A stretch of 64,000 bases of DNA from Lachnospiraceae bacterium (GTDB lineage: Bacteria > Bacillota > Clostridia > Lachnospirales > Lachnospiraceae), in the NCBI GenBank assembly GCA_021201095.1, contig JAJQFO010000223.1, forward strand, positions 1-64,000. Reading direction: 5' to 3'. A program made the translations under genes and the position numbers. Of the stretch, positions 20,966-30,385 are shown one piece after another; within the stretch, counting starts at the first letter, position 1, and each line of letters opens with the position of its first letter. The notes under the pieces are model-generated. The model made no database searches. It worked only from the letters and a program-made list of their open reading frames with translations, and had not been told where the DNA came from.

Positions 20966-21099
20966 TCCACTGGATGTCCAGCGCCCTTCCGATAAGACAA
21001 TATAACAAGATAAACCAACACGTAAGAGAAAAATATAGGTAACTATTCAGGACAGTACCTCGCACTTGCTGCGAGGTACGTATGAAAACTTATAGCATG

Positions 21100-21185
21100 T
21101 GGGGAAAAGCCCCCGCCGGGTGGCATCCCACACTTCGTGCGGGATAATCCCCATCGCGAAGCGATTTTAAATGGGCTTTTCCCAT
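21100..21185. repeat. Dispersed palindromic element (variant)
   Basis: CCCCGCCGGGTGGCATCCCACACTTCGTGCGGGATAATCCCCATCGCGAAGCG. Confidence 0.65.
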
Positions 21186-21270
21186 GTAACTGTGAAGGTA
21201 CTGAACAATTACAAATATAGAAACAAAAACGATCAACCATAAAAAGAAAGAGAAAAAGAGGACCTGACAA

Positions 21271-22467
21271 ATGAAAAACTTTATTTTTATCTCACCAAAT
21301 TTTCCGACGAATTACTGGCTGTTCTGCCGGGAGCTGAAAAAAAACGGACTGAATGTGCTGGGCATCGGCGACCAGCCCTATGACGAGCTGACCGAGGATC
21401 TGAAAAGCAGCCTGAACGAGTATTACAAGGTCGGCAGCCTGGAGAATTACGATGAGGTCTACCGGGCCGTGGCTTTTCTCACCTACAAGCACGGGCGGAT
21501 CGACTGGCTGGAGTCGAACAACGAATACTGGCTGGAGCGCGACGCGAAGCTGCGCACGGATTTCAATATCCCGACCGGTTTCCACACGGAGGACATCCCG
21601 AGCGTCAAGTTTAAATCCCGCATGAAGGAGTTTTACCGCAAGGCCGGCATCCCGGTTGCCCGCTATCATATGGTCGACACCCTGGAGGGCTGTCTCGCCT
21701 TTGTCAAAGAGGTCGGCTACCCGGTCGTGGCCAAACCGGACAACGGCGTGGGGGCGTCGCACACCTTCAAGCTGGAAAATGATGAGCAGATGAAGGAGTT
21801 CTTCGACCTGAAATGGCCGGACACCGTCTATATTATGGAAGAATTTGTCCAGGGCGAGGTGAATTCCTACGACGCAATTATCGACTCGAAGGGCGAGCCG
21901 ATGTTTGAGACGGGCAATGTCACCCCGGAGTCTATCATGGACATCGTCAATAAATCGGAGAACTCGCTGTTTTACATTCTCAAAAATCTGCCGGACGACA
22001 CCCGCGCGGCCGGGCGTGCCACGGTAAAGAGCTTTGGCGTGAAAAGCCGCTTCATCCACTTTGAATTTTTCCGCCTGCTGCAGGATCAGGAGGGTCTTGG
22101 CAAAAAGGGCGACCTCGTCGCGCTGGAGGTCAACATGCGCCCGAGCGGCGGCGTGACGCCGGACATGATCGATTTTGCGCACAGCACCGATGTCTACAAA
22201 ATCTGGGCGGATATGGTAGCCTTTGACCGTTCCACCATGCCGGTCGGCAGCCACGCCTACTGCGCGTTCTGCGGCCGCCGCGACGGCAAGGATTTCGTCC
22301 TTTCAAAAGAGGATATTCTGGAAAAATACGGCACGCATGTCAAGATGGCTGAGCGCATCCCCGACGCCCTCTCCGGCGCGATGGGCAACCAGATGTTTGT
22401 CGCCGTCTTTGATACCAGGAAGGAAATGAGTGACTTCTATGAGGATATTCTGCGGGTCAGGGAATAA
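21271..22467 (+). CDS. ATP-grasp domain protein (carbamoyl-phosphate synthase large-subunit-like)
   Basis: 398 aa; 'VARYHMVDTLEGCLAFVKEVGYPVVAKPDNGVGASHTFKL', 'YIMEEFVQGEVNSYDAIID', 'VALEVNMRPSGGVTPDMID'. Confidence 0.92.
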   Translation: MKNFIFISPNFPTNYWLFCRELKKNGLNVLGIGDQPYDELTEDLKSSLNEYYKVGSLENYDEVYRAVAFLTYKHGRIDWLESNNEYWLERDAKLRTDFNIPTGFHTEDIPSVKFKSRMKEFYRKAGIPVARYHMVDTLEGCLAFVKEVGYPVVAKPDNGVGASHTFKLENDEQMKEFFDLKWPDTVYIMEEFVQGEVNSYDAIIDSKGEPMFETGNVTPESIMDIVNKSENSLFYILKNLPDDTRAAGRATVKSFGVKSRFIHFEFFRLLQDQEGLGKKGDLVALEVNMRPSGGVTPDMIDFAHSTDVYKIWADMVAFDRSTMPVGSHAYCAFCGRRDGKDFVLSKEDILEKYGTHVKMAERIPDALSGAMGNQMFVAVFDTRKEMSDFYEDILRVRE

Positions 22468-22470
22468 TTT

Positions 22471-23733
22471 TTACCGCTCCTCCCGCGCGATCCTTTCCTC
22501 GTACTGCCGGGTGATACGCTGCCAGAGCACGTTGCTGAAAATATCGTAGCGCTTCGTCACAATAGGGCGCGCTCCCCGGCGGAAAATCAGCTCCTGACCG
22601 ATGGGCATGTAGAGCACCTCGTCAAGCGGCGCGTCGAGGCGGGTGCTGATCCGCTGCGCGGTTTTGAGATCCATACCGCCCATATAGATGTATGTATCGC
22701 AGTTGTTGATGATCGTCGTCGCGTCGTCCGCGCCGTACATGGATTCGAGCTGGGACTCAGACTGCAGCATCAGTGTGACGGAGAGGCGTTTCTCACGGAA
22801 AATGCTGATATAATCAGGGAAATTGAGGATCCGTCCGCCGGTGGCAAAGTCGTCGCAGAGCACATGCACGGGGACGGGAAGCATGCCGTCCGGCCGGTTT
22901 TCTGCGAATTCAAACAGGCGTTTGAAAATCTGCGCGTAAAACATATTGATGAAAAAGTGCAGGGACGGATTGACCGGGCTGGTGGTGATAAAGAGGACGG
23001 TCCTGCGCATGGCAAGACGTTCAATATCCACCTGGTTCTCCATGCTCATCGTCTCCCGGAGCTCCTTGCTGAAGATGGTGTCGATCGCTGTGTTCAGCAC
23101 GCCGAAGACACAGCTGGCCGTCTTGATCGGCAGCAGGCGGAAGCTCTTCCAGCAGGTAACGGCAAAGTTGGTCGGATCGCGGCGCGCCAGCAGCTCAAAT
23201 TTCTTGTCATAATTGGTCTCAATCTGGCTGCTCCCATCCTTGAATTCCAGCCGGTCTATCATCTCCAGCACATCTGTGAAGGTGCATTCGTGCTGAGTGA
23301 TCATTACGTATTTGATGATGGCGGAAAGCAGCGAAATTGCCGACTCATCCCAGTAAGGATCTGCGTTGGAGCGGTTCTTTCTCGGATCCGCGTTGACAAT
23401 GGATTCCGCGAGAAACGAGATGTCTTTATCGGTCTTTACGCAACAAAGCAGGTCAAATCCGACATTTCCTCTGGAGGGATCGACAAAGTCCAGATCCTGT
23501 ACTGCATAGCCGCGCTTCAGGAAGACCGGCTTGTATTTATTCACAATACGCCGTTTGGTCACAGTCGTAATCAGGCTGGAATGGCAGGTCTCCAGAAGGC
23601 GTGGTTCAGAGATGGAGAGCGTCTTTCCGCATCCGCTGCTCCCGCATACAATGACATTGTTGTTGATGCCGGTCTCGGCAGGGTCTGTACTGTACACACA
23701 GTTTTCTCCAAGAATCATTCGGTCTGTCGTCAT
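22471..23733 (-). CDS. VirD4/TraG-like type IV coupling-protein ATPase (stand-alone, no N-terminal TM)
   Basis: 'NNNVIVCGSSGCGKTLSISEPRLLETCHSSLITT' Walker A; 'DPYWDESAISLLSAIIKYVM'; 'VHVLCDDFATGGRILNFPDYISIFREKRLSVTLMLQSESQLESMYG'. Confidence 0.88.
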   Translation of the reverse strand: MTTDRMILGENCVYSTDPAETGINNNVIVCGSSGCGKTLSISEPRLLETCHSSLITTVTKRRIVNKYKPVFLKRGYAVQDLDFVDPSRGNVGFDLLCCVKTDKDISFLAESIVNADPRKNRSNADPYWDESAISLLSAIIKYVMITQHECTFTDVLEMIDRLEFKDGSSQIETNYDKKFELLARRDPTNFAVTCWKSFRLLPIKTASCVFGVLNTAIDTIFSKELRETMSMENQVDIERLAMRRTVLFITTSPVNPSLHFFINMFYAQIFKRLFEFAENRPDGMLPVPVHVLCDDFATGGRILNFPDYISIFREKRLSVTLMLQSESQLESMYGADDATTIINNCDTYIYMGGMDLKTAQRISTRLDAPLDEVLYMPIGQELIFRRGARPIVTKRYDIFSNVLWQRITRQYEERIAREER

Positions 23734-23909
23734 AATATCATACCTCCCTGAATTGTGAATCCCTGAAAAGCCTTGGCTTTCACCCCAAAGCCCTTTTCGC
23801 TTCTCTTTCGCTGTTGCTTCACGTTACTGCTGCCTCTCGTTACCGCAGCTTCACGTTACCATCTCTTATCACTGTCACGTCACTGCCCTCCTTCCATCCG
23901 CTCAGAAAG

Positions 23910-24491
23910 TCACAGCAGCCGGTCAAAGCTGACGATCTCATCACACAGCCCGAATTCTACGCTCTCCTCCGGTGTCAGATAGTGGTCATAGCTGGTGGCC
24001 TGCTCCACTTCTTCCTCGGATTTGCCGGTGTGCTTCGCCAGGATCCGGTTCATCTTCCGCTTGGATTCCATCAGGCTGTCAGAAATGGACTTGATGGAGG
24101 AAGAATTCCCGCCCACACGATTTCCCAGCAGCGGCTCGTGGATCATTGTCTCGCTGTGCGGCAGCATGTATCTTCCATGATTTCCACAGGCCAGCAGGAC
24201 GGCCGCCATGCTGTAGGCCTGTCCGACACAGAAAATGCGGACCGGCGCCTTGCTGGACTGAATCACGTCGTAGATCAGCATGCCCGCATTGATCTCCCCG
24301 CCCGGCGAATTGATCAGGACGTCGATCGGCTTCCCGGTATCCTCACTGTTCAGGAACAGGACTTTTTTTACAAATTCACAGGCACTCTCCCGGATGATGT
24401 CACCCTCGATGAAAATCTTCCGGTCAGCCATCAGTCTGGAATCCACAGGAACCAGGGTAATGCCTCCGCTGCTCTTGATCTGTACATTCAT
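23910..24491 (-). CDS. ClpP-family ATP-dependent protease proteolytic subunit
   Basis: 'IDVLINSPGGEINAGMLIYDVIQ', 'GQAYSMAAVLLACGNHGRYMLPHSETMIHEPLLG', 'DHYLTPEESVEFGLCDEIV'. Confidence 0.93.
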   Translation of the reverse strand: MNVQIKSSGGITLVPVDSRLMADRKIFIEGDIIRESACEFVKKVLFLNSEDTGKPIDVLINSPGGEINAGMLIYDVIQSSKAPVRIFCVGQAYSMAAVLLACGNHGRYMLPHSETMIHEPLLGNRVGGNSSSIKSISDSLMESKRKMNRILAKHTGKSEEEVEQATSYDHYLTPEESVEFGLCDEIVSFDRLL

Positions 24492-24625
24492 AATACATCC
24501 TCCTTATTTGGGCGAAACAGTCCATCCTGATGGTCTGTTCCTGATCAGATTTTTTCCTGCCCGATCAATATATCATATCTGAAAACGTGCCCGGTCGGGA
24601 GGGGGATTTTTTGTTGCTTATACTT

Positions 24626-24893
24626 AATCGGATAGGGGGAGTTCTCTCACACCTGTCCGCCTGCGCGGGGCGCGTATGGCGTAAGCCATAACACTCCTTA
24701 CGCGGCCGTGTATATCAATCGGATAGGGGAACGCTTTTCCCCCTATCCGCTGCGCCGGCCGCGTATGGCGTAAGCCATAACACTCCTTACGCGGCCGTGT
24801 ATATCAATCGGATAGGGGAACGCTTTTCCCCCTATCCGCTGCGCCGGCCGCGTATGGCGTAAGCCATAACACTCCTTATGCGGCCGTGTGCAT
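24626..24893. repeat. About 89-91-bp tandem repeat (3 copies), each with nested palindromes
   Basis: 'aatcggataggggaacgcttttccccctatccgctgcgccggccgcgtatggcgtaagccataacactccttacgcggccgtgtatatc' begins near 24626, 24717 and 24806. Confidence 0.9.
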
Positions 24894-24929
24894 AAAAAAA
24901 AGACAGAGGATATGAGCACCCTCTGTCCG
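24893..24929 (-). terminator. Rho-independent terminator downstream of the RyR gene
   Basis: Minus strand: GGACAGAGGGTGCTCATATCCTCTGTCTTTTTTTT. Confidence 0.9.
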
Positions 24930-24980
24930 GCTGTTTTTGATGTTCCTGTTTTTCTGCTGACGCGTTTCCCGGCTCACGCC

Positions 24981-25259
24981 TTACCTTGTGATCCGATATC
25001 CCATTTTAACAATCAGTTTGATTGTCTCAAAGGCGGTATTCCGGTCAAATTCCTTCTCACTCTCCGGCAGCTCACCGTAGGGCACGAGCTGCGGGGTGGT
25101 CTTTTTTTCCACATCCTTTACTTCACCGTAGGTCCAGCCCTCTTTGATGCGGCCCACCGCCCAGACATCGTGTACGTTTTCGGCAATTTTTTCGGTGAGT
25201 GCCACCAGCTCCTCCGGAAGGACAATTTCGCTGGTATCTATTGGTTTTGGTTCATACAT
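24981..25259 (-). CDS. RyR (ryanodine-receptor-type) domain protein
   Basis: 92 aa; 'YEPKPIDTSEIVLPEELVALTEKIAENVHDVWAVGRIKEGWTYGEVKDVEKKTTPQLVPYGELPESEKEFDRNTAFETIKLIVKMGYRI' spans a full RyR domain. Confidence 0.92.
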   Translation of the reverse strand: MYEPKPIDTSEIVLPEELVALTEKIAENVHDVWAVGRIKEGWTYGEVKDVEKKTTPQLVPYGELPESEKEFDRNTAFETIKLIVKMGYRITR

Positions 25260-25507
25260 AATAGTTCCTCCTGAATATATGACTTATAAATTTATAACAT
25301 AAACCCTGTAACCGTTCATTACACGCCGCACCCGCTCCACGTACCCGCTGCGGGGTGCGGGACACTTCTGCGTGCCAGCAGTAAACATTTTACATCCCTG
25401 TTTTTGCAGAAAATGGAGAACGCAGGAACCAGCTGAAATGGAGCGGAGGCCGTAGAAATCGAGTATCACGGCCATTCCAAATAGCTGCCATAATGCTTTC
25501 ATCGTTC

Positions 25508-28500
25508 TCATCCATCCTCCCCGGCGGCAGAATACTTTCCATTGATCACCTTCAGCAGCGTATGGCCGATGTTATTGATTTCGTCAGACTTCCAGATTGT
25601 GACGACACCAAGCATCTCCCCACGTTTTCTCTGCATGGCGTTGATTCTGGCGCTGTCGTCTGTGCTGTTTTCCTGTGTGTCCGCGATCAGAACAGCGGTA
25701 GCGTTGATTCCAAACTTTTTGGCCAGGGTGGAAATTTTAAAATAAAAATCCTGCTCGAGCTCATTTCTTGCCTTGCACTCGATGAACAGACTGCGGAAGC
25801 CCTTGGTGACAATACAGTCAAACTCATTTTTGATCTCCGTTTCCTCCCAGCTGAGCTCATAGCTGCCGACCACGTCGTCAAAGCTTCCGAGCTCTCTGAT
25901 CTTATGGTAAGTATAAATCTCCAGCATTTTTCCGGCCTTCGTCAGCAGCTCCTTCACCTGCCTGGTCGAAAAGGTAAAGCTGACCTTGCCATCCGCAGCA
26001 TATCTTAAATTTATAAGGTATCCTTTCTCCTGAAACCATGCCAGCAGTTCCCTGCTCTGCGTCTCCTTTACAGAGGAGCCTTTGCTGCCGGGAACCGGCG
26101 CATAAGTGACTACCAGATTATCAAAAAGAATTTTCACCTCCCGGGTTTTCGTATTCAGAAGATCTGTCAGCGAATCCGGGAACATGAGTGCGTAAACCTG
26201 AGAAAACAACCGGTCATATTCCGCCCGGTATCCGCATCGGTCGGCAATCGTGACGCGGCAGGATTCCGCGGAATACTCACTCACGCGTGAATCCGGCTCC
26301 GCGATCCCATGCTTCTTCAGCGCCTGCAGGATTTTTTCACAGCCCGGCCTGCAGGCAAACGGGAGCAGATAAAAAAAGGTCTGCGGTACATCATCCTTCT
26401 CGTCCTTTTTGCGAAAGGCTGCCAGCGTGTCATTTTTTTTCACGTAGTCGCCTAAAGAATCGCAGAACGCTTTCCAGGTATTCCTGTTCTGACAGTATTT
26501 TTTCCACAGTTCCTTATAGTCCGCAGTAAATTCCGAAACTCTGCCCGCCGTTCCCCCAGAAAGCTTCAGAGCTGCCATATCCGCCACAGAAAGTGCAGGC
26601 GCTTTTTTCAGCCAGGCGAGCATTCCGCATCCCGAAAGGGAATGAAACTTCATCGTAGAAGAGTCAAACTGATAATTCGGGAAGTGGTCGTAAAAGCCTT
26701 TTCCTTTCAGAAAGGACGACAGGCGCGTCTCGTTTTTCTCTGCAAAAACATAAGTGCTGCCTGCTTTTTTCTCCAGATATTTCTCCAGTGCCGGACAGGC
26801 GTCCTCCGCCTGGGCAGCCACAAAGCATTTCACCCGGCGGATCCGTCCTTTTCCAAGCGACCAGAGCCTCTCCTCGATGGCAGCCTGCGCCTGCGCCTCT
26901 GTCCGCGCTTCTATCTGCGCTTCTGTCCGTGCTTCCGTCTGAGCCCCATCCTGAATACAACTTGCCCGGACAGCGCGGACCTGTGCCTTATCCTGCACAG
27001 GAGCTGCTGCGGCATGCGCCCGGTCTCCATTCTGATAAACAGGAGTTGCTGCGGCATATGCCCGGTCCTTATCTGAATGATCGGGTTTAACAGCAGTATG
27101 TGCCAGATTCTCGTCCAGAACGTGAGCCACAGCGGCAGCTGCCGTTTTTTTACAGAGCAGGAGGAATTCCACCGATGCGCGGAAATTCTTTTTCTCCATA
27201 TAGTTTACGACATACGGGAGGGAATCATACATTTTTTCAAGCTCCTGCGCATTCCGGATGCTGTAAAGATAAAGGATCCGCTTCGGATCGACAGCAGATG
27301 CTGCCGCCACATTATAAAATTCCCCGTTTTCCCCAGTATCGTAAGGGATGACCATAGTTGTATTTTCCGCGTACGTAAGGATAAATGGAATCTGCTCGAT
27401 CTGCGCCACATCGTCCTGTTTCCAGTCCCGATACTCAGCACTTTTGAGTACCGGAGTGAACAGGGCATCAAACCCCTGCACCTGACTGTTCAAGGTTCTC
27501 TTTTCTGTCACTGAAAGTATTTCTGAGCGTTTAGCCGCTTCCAGAAACGTTTTTTTCAATCCTTTATACTGGTTTACCTCACCTCTGGTTTTTTCTCCGC
27601 TCAAAATATTTTCCAGGCACATATACCATTCCCAGAAAGCTGCCGACACCCTCGAATCCTCCCCGGCCAGGCTTTTGATTTCCGTAATCGCGTGGCCGCC
27701 GAGCAGGTCGCGCTGCTTTATTTGCTGCGCACAGGTACGGTACACCCGATGCAGCTCCACAGACATACGGTCCAGCTCGTCCAGTCCGGCCAGCTCCTCC
27801 TCCGTTGCCGCATCCCATTTCGCATAGCTGCCCCCGGATGCAAATTCCACCGCAAGCTTCCGGTCCGGCCGGCTGCGGACAATGCATACATGTTTTTTGT
27901 GCCGCTCATCCTTCGTGGGGCCGGATATGCATTCCGTCAGATCGCGGAGTCTGCACCAGCCGGCGCAGAGCTTTTCTGTCACCCATCTGCGATGTTCCAT
28001 ACAGGCAAGCTGATTTTTCAGATCCCCGCTTCCTTTTCCGGAGCCGGCTTTGCCGCAGCCTTTTGCCACAAATCTGACGGCAGCCTCCTCGCATCCGAGG
28101 GTTTCCAGGTCGATATCCAGCCAGTGAAGCTTGTATTTCAGAGAAAGTACACCCGTAACGCAGGAATCATGATTATAAGGCTTTTGAAACTCCGCCTTGA
28201 CATCCTTAAAGGATACGTTCTGCTCTTTATTCCATACCAGATGGATATTCAAAGCCATGCGCTCAATCTCGGCAAATTGTCTGGATTGCTTCCAGTCCGC
28301 GTTGACATCGACCGGATAAAGACCTTTTTCACCCTCTTCAGCTAAAGCAGACTTCCGGAAGTCGCAGCCTTGTACAGTTCTGGTAATCTGCGGATCGACG
28401 GAGCTTTGCGAATCACCGAAAGCCTCCTGAGCGCCAGAACGCTCGTGACCGGCGAATGAAACCGTTTCCTCCCGGATATAGCTGACCGGACAGTCTGTCA

Positions 28501-30385
28501 TCCCCAGCGCATCCAACGCCCTGCGGCAGGCACGCGCTGCCCGGAGATTCTGTTCATCCTCGCCCAGCGCCACAAATACGTAATGCGGGCGCCGGTCTGC
28601 ATAATGTGCGCGGATGATTTCCTGCACGATGACGGCATTCTCATTTTGATCGTCCGGGCTTAAGCGCCTTGTCTCAAAAATAATTTTTCCATACATATCC
28701 TGTGCAGATGACGTTTTTATTGCCTGGACATGAGAGCTTTCCGGTGCCGGAGAAGCAGAGGCATCATACCCGCAGCCAGCCTGCTCCATTTCAAAAAAAT
28801 CCGCCAGCTCCGGGCGTTCCCGCAGATAAAGCTCCCCGTCAGTAAGTCCCCGGGTGCGGTACTTCCCCTGCGAACCATCCTTCCGGTCAGCATTTCCCCG
28901 GTCAAAATCTCTCCGGCCAGAATCCCCCCAGCCGGGAGTCCTCCAATCAAAATCCTCCCGGCCAAAACTTCTCCGCTCAGAGTCCCTTCGGCCAGAATTT
29001 CTCCGCACAGAATCCCTTCGGCCAGAATTTCTCTGCCCAGAATCCTCCCAGCCAAAATTTCCCCGATCAGAATCCCTCCGGCCGCAGTCGTCCGATACAG
29101 CCGTGACCAGCAGCGGCTTTCCCAGAAGCTGGCCGGCGCTCAGGCAGGCATCCATAAATTTCTGCCCATAGCTGCCAAAACCGATGGTCAGGACATTCAG
29201 AGAGGGATCCTCCTTCTTCAGGCTCTGATACAGCGGTGTCTCATAGAGGTGATACTGAATCGCCAGCTGCGAATTCTTATCCTGATTTTTATCCAGAGAT
29301 TTTTCCAGATCAGCCAGCACCCACCGCGCTCCCGGCACATGCTTTTTTGCCAGCTCAGACGGCAGCGCATAATAGATGGCCATATCCAGATCCTCGATCA
29401 GCTCCTCGCAGTCGACATACCGCCAGGCCCTCTCGCAGAGGCATTTCTGCAGAATCCTCGTCAGGATGTCCCGCAGCCTGGGATGCGCGTTTGCCTCCGA
29501 AGCACGTATCAGCTCAGACCTTCCGACCAGCTCGCCGAGCCGATTGTAATAGTCCTGCTGAAAGAGAAAGCCGCCTTTCCTGGTCTCATCACAGATCACA
29601 ATTGCGTAAAATAAGGTTGCACCAATGGCATACAGATCTGTCTGGTTGGTGGGAATTGCGGTCCCTGTCTCCGGCTCCATATAGCCATCCTTCCCCACAG
29701 GGCCCTTGTCCAGCTTTCCAAACACCGAGCAGATCGAATTGATGTCAAACATCTGCAGAGTCTGCGTCAGCGTTTCGTCCCCAAGCTTCTCAAACCCAAA
29801 ATTGGACGGATTGATGTCTCTGTGCAGCAGATTGGCACAGTGCAGAGCACAGACGCGTTTTGCAAGAGAATCTATGGCATACAGCACCTGAACCAGCTTG
29901 TGTTCCGGGTTTTTCCAGGGATTTGCATGAATCTCCTCACAGATTTTATCGAAGGTCTCTACTTTGGGACGCGGTGTCCACATATAGACCGTCCCGTTTC
30001 GGACGCCTTCCCTGTCACAGCCATAGTAAATCTCAAAATCCGGGATAAACGTAGAAAGATCCTGATCCGGGCTGTTTCTCTTGATATCCAGAAGGATCTG
30101 ACAGGGCTCCAGATATTCCTGCATCTCCTTCTCAAACCAGTCCTGTGCATTGTGAAATTCCTCCCCCCGGACCAGCTGCCCATCCTCATCCCGCTCCAAT
30201 ACGACCGCATTCCACGGATAAAATTCTTTCAGGACCCCCAGTGAGCTGCCCTTGTAGGAGGCCTCATAGCAGATGGAAGAGGCGCCTTCGTTCAGTTTCC
30301 GCCTGATTTCAAAGGTCCTTATAAATGTACCATTATCGCTTGTGCCGGAAAGCCGGACGAAATCCTTTAAATACTGGCGTGCCAT
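25508..30385 (-). CDS. Giant multidomain signalling/nuclease protein: Ser/Thr kinase - TrkA-N-like Rossmann - RyR-like - CARF-like(?) - C-terminal DUF1887 (Card1/Can2-like PD-(D/E)XK nuclease)
   Basis: ORF to 30427, likely start MARQYLKDF at 30385. Kinase 'SLGVLKEFYPW', 'LLHRDINPSNFGF', 'MFDINSI'; Rossmann 'NVLTIGFGSYGQKFMDACLSAG'; RyR-like 'ACMEHRRWVTEKLCAGWCRLRDL'; C-terminus 'LEIYTYHKIRELG...NEFDCIVTKGFRSLFIECKARNELEQDFYFKISTLAKKFGINATAVLIADT'. Confidence 0.85.
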   Translation of the reverse strand: MARQYLKDFVRLSGTSDNGTFIRTFEIRRKLNEGASSICYEASYKGSSLGVLKEFYPWNAVVLERDEDGQLVRGEEFHNAQDWFEKEMQEYLEPCQILLDIKRNSPDQDLSTFIPDFEIYYGCDREGVRNGTVYMWTPRPKVETFDKICEEIHANPWKNPEHKLVQVLYAIDSLAKRVCALHCANLLHRDINPSNFGFEKLGDETLTQTLQMFDINSICSVFGKLDKGPVGKDGYMEPETGTAIPTNQTDLYAIGATLFYAIVICDETRKGGFLFQQDYYNRLGELVGRSELIRASEANAHPRLRDILTRILQKCLCERAWRYVDCEELIEDLDMAIYYALPSELAKKHVPGARWVLADLEKSLDKNQDKNSQLAIQYHLYETPLYQSLKKEDPSLNVLTIGFGSYGQKFMDACLSAGQLLGKPLLVTAVSDDCGRRDSDRGNFGWEDSGQRNSGRRDSVRRNSGRRDSERRSFGREDFDWRTPGWGDSGRRDFDRGNADRKDGSQGKYRTRGLTDGELYLRERPELADFFEMEQAGCGYDASASPAPESSHVQAIKTSSAQDMYGKIIFETRRLSPDDQNENAVIVQEIIRAHYADRRPHYVFVALGEDEQNLRAARACRRALDALGMTDCPVSYIREETVSFAGHERSGAQEAFGDSQSSVDPQITRTVQGCDFRKSALAEEGEKGLYPVDVNADWKQSRQFAEIERMALNIHLVWNKEQNVSFKDVKAEFQKPYNHDSCVTGVLSLKYKLHWLDIDLETLGCEEAAVRFVAKGCGKAGSGKGSGDLKNQLACMEHRRWVTEKLCAGWCRLRDLTECISGPTKDERHKKHVCIVRSRPDRKLAVEFASGGSYAKWDAATEEELAGLDELDRMSVELHRVYRTCAQQIKQRDLLGGHAITEIKSLAGEDSRVSAAFWEWYMCLENILSGEKTRGEVNQYKGLKKTFLEAAKRSEILSVTEKRTLNSQVQGFDALFTPVLKSAEYRDWKQDDVAQIEQIPFILTYAENTTMVIPYDTGENGEFYNVAAASAVDPKRILYLYSIRNAQELEKMYDSLPYVVNYMEKKNFRASVEFLLLCKKTAAAAVAHVLDENLAHTAVKPDHSDKDRAYAAATPVYQNGDRAHAAAAPVQDKAQVRAVRASCIQDGAQTEARTEAQIEARTEAQAQAAIEERLWSLGKGRIRRVKCFVAAQAEDACPALEKYLEKKAGSTYVFAEKNETRLSSFLKGKGFYDHFPNYQFDSSTMKFHSLSGCGMLAWLKKAPALSVADMAALKLSGGTAGRVSEFTADYKELWKKYCQNRNTWKAFCDSLGDYVKKNDTLAAFRKKDEKDDVPQTFFYLLPFACRPGCEKILQALKKHGIAEPDSRVSEYSAESCRVTIADRCGYRAEYDRLFSQVYALMFPDSLTDLLNTKTREVKILFDNLVVTYAPVPGSKGSSVKETQSRELLAWFQEKGYLINLRYAADGKVSFTFSTRQVKELLTKAGKMLEIYTYHKIRELGSFDDVVGSYELSWEETEIKNEFDCIVTKGFRSLFIECKARNELEQDFYFKISTLAKKFGINATAVLIADTQENSTDDSARINAMQRKRGEMLGVVTIWKSDEINNIGHTLLKVINGKYSAAGEDG

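Noticed and set aside
21292-22254. 320-aa minus-strand ORF
   Set aside because: Antisense shadow of the ATP-grasp gene.
22864-23751. 295-aa plus-strand ORF
   Set aside because: Antisense to the VirD4-like gene.
28730-29614. Plus-strand ORF with pentapeptide-like repeats (ARISPHRIPS)
   Set aside because: Antisense reading of the repeat region of the giant kinase gene.
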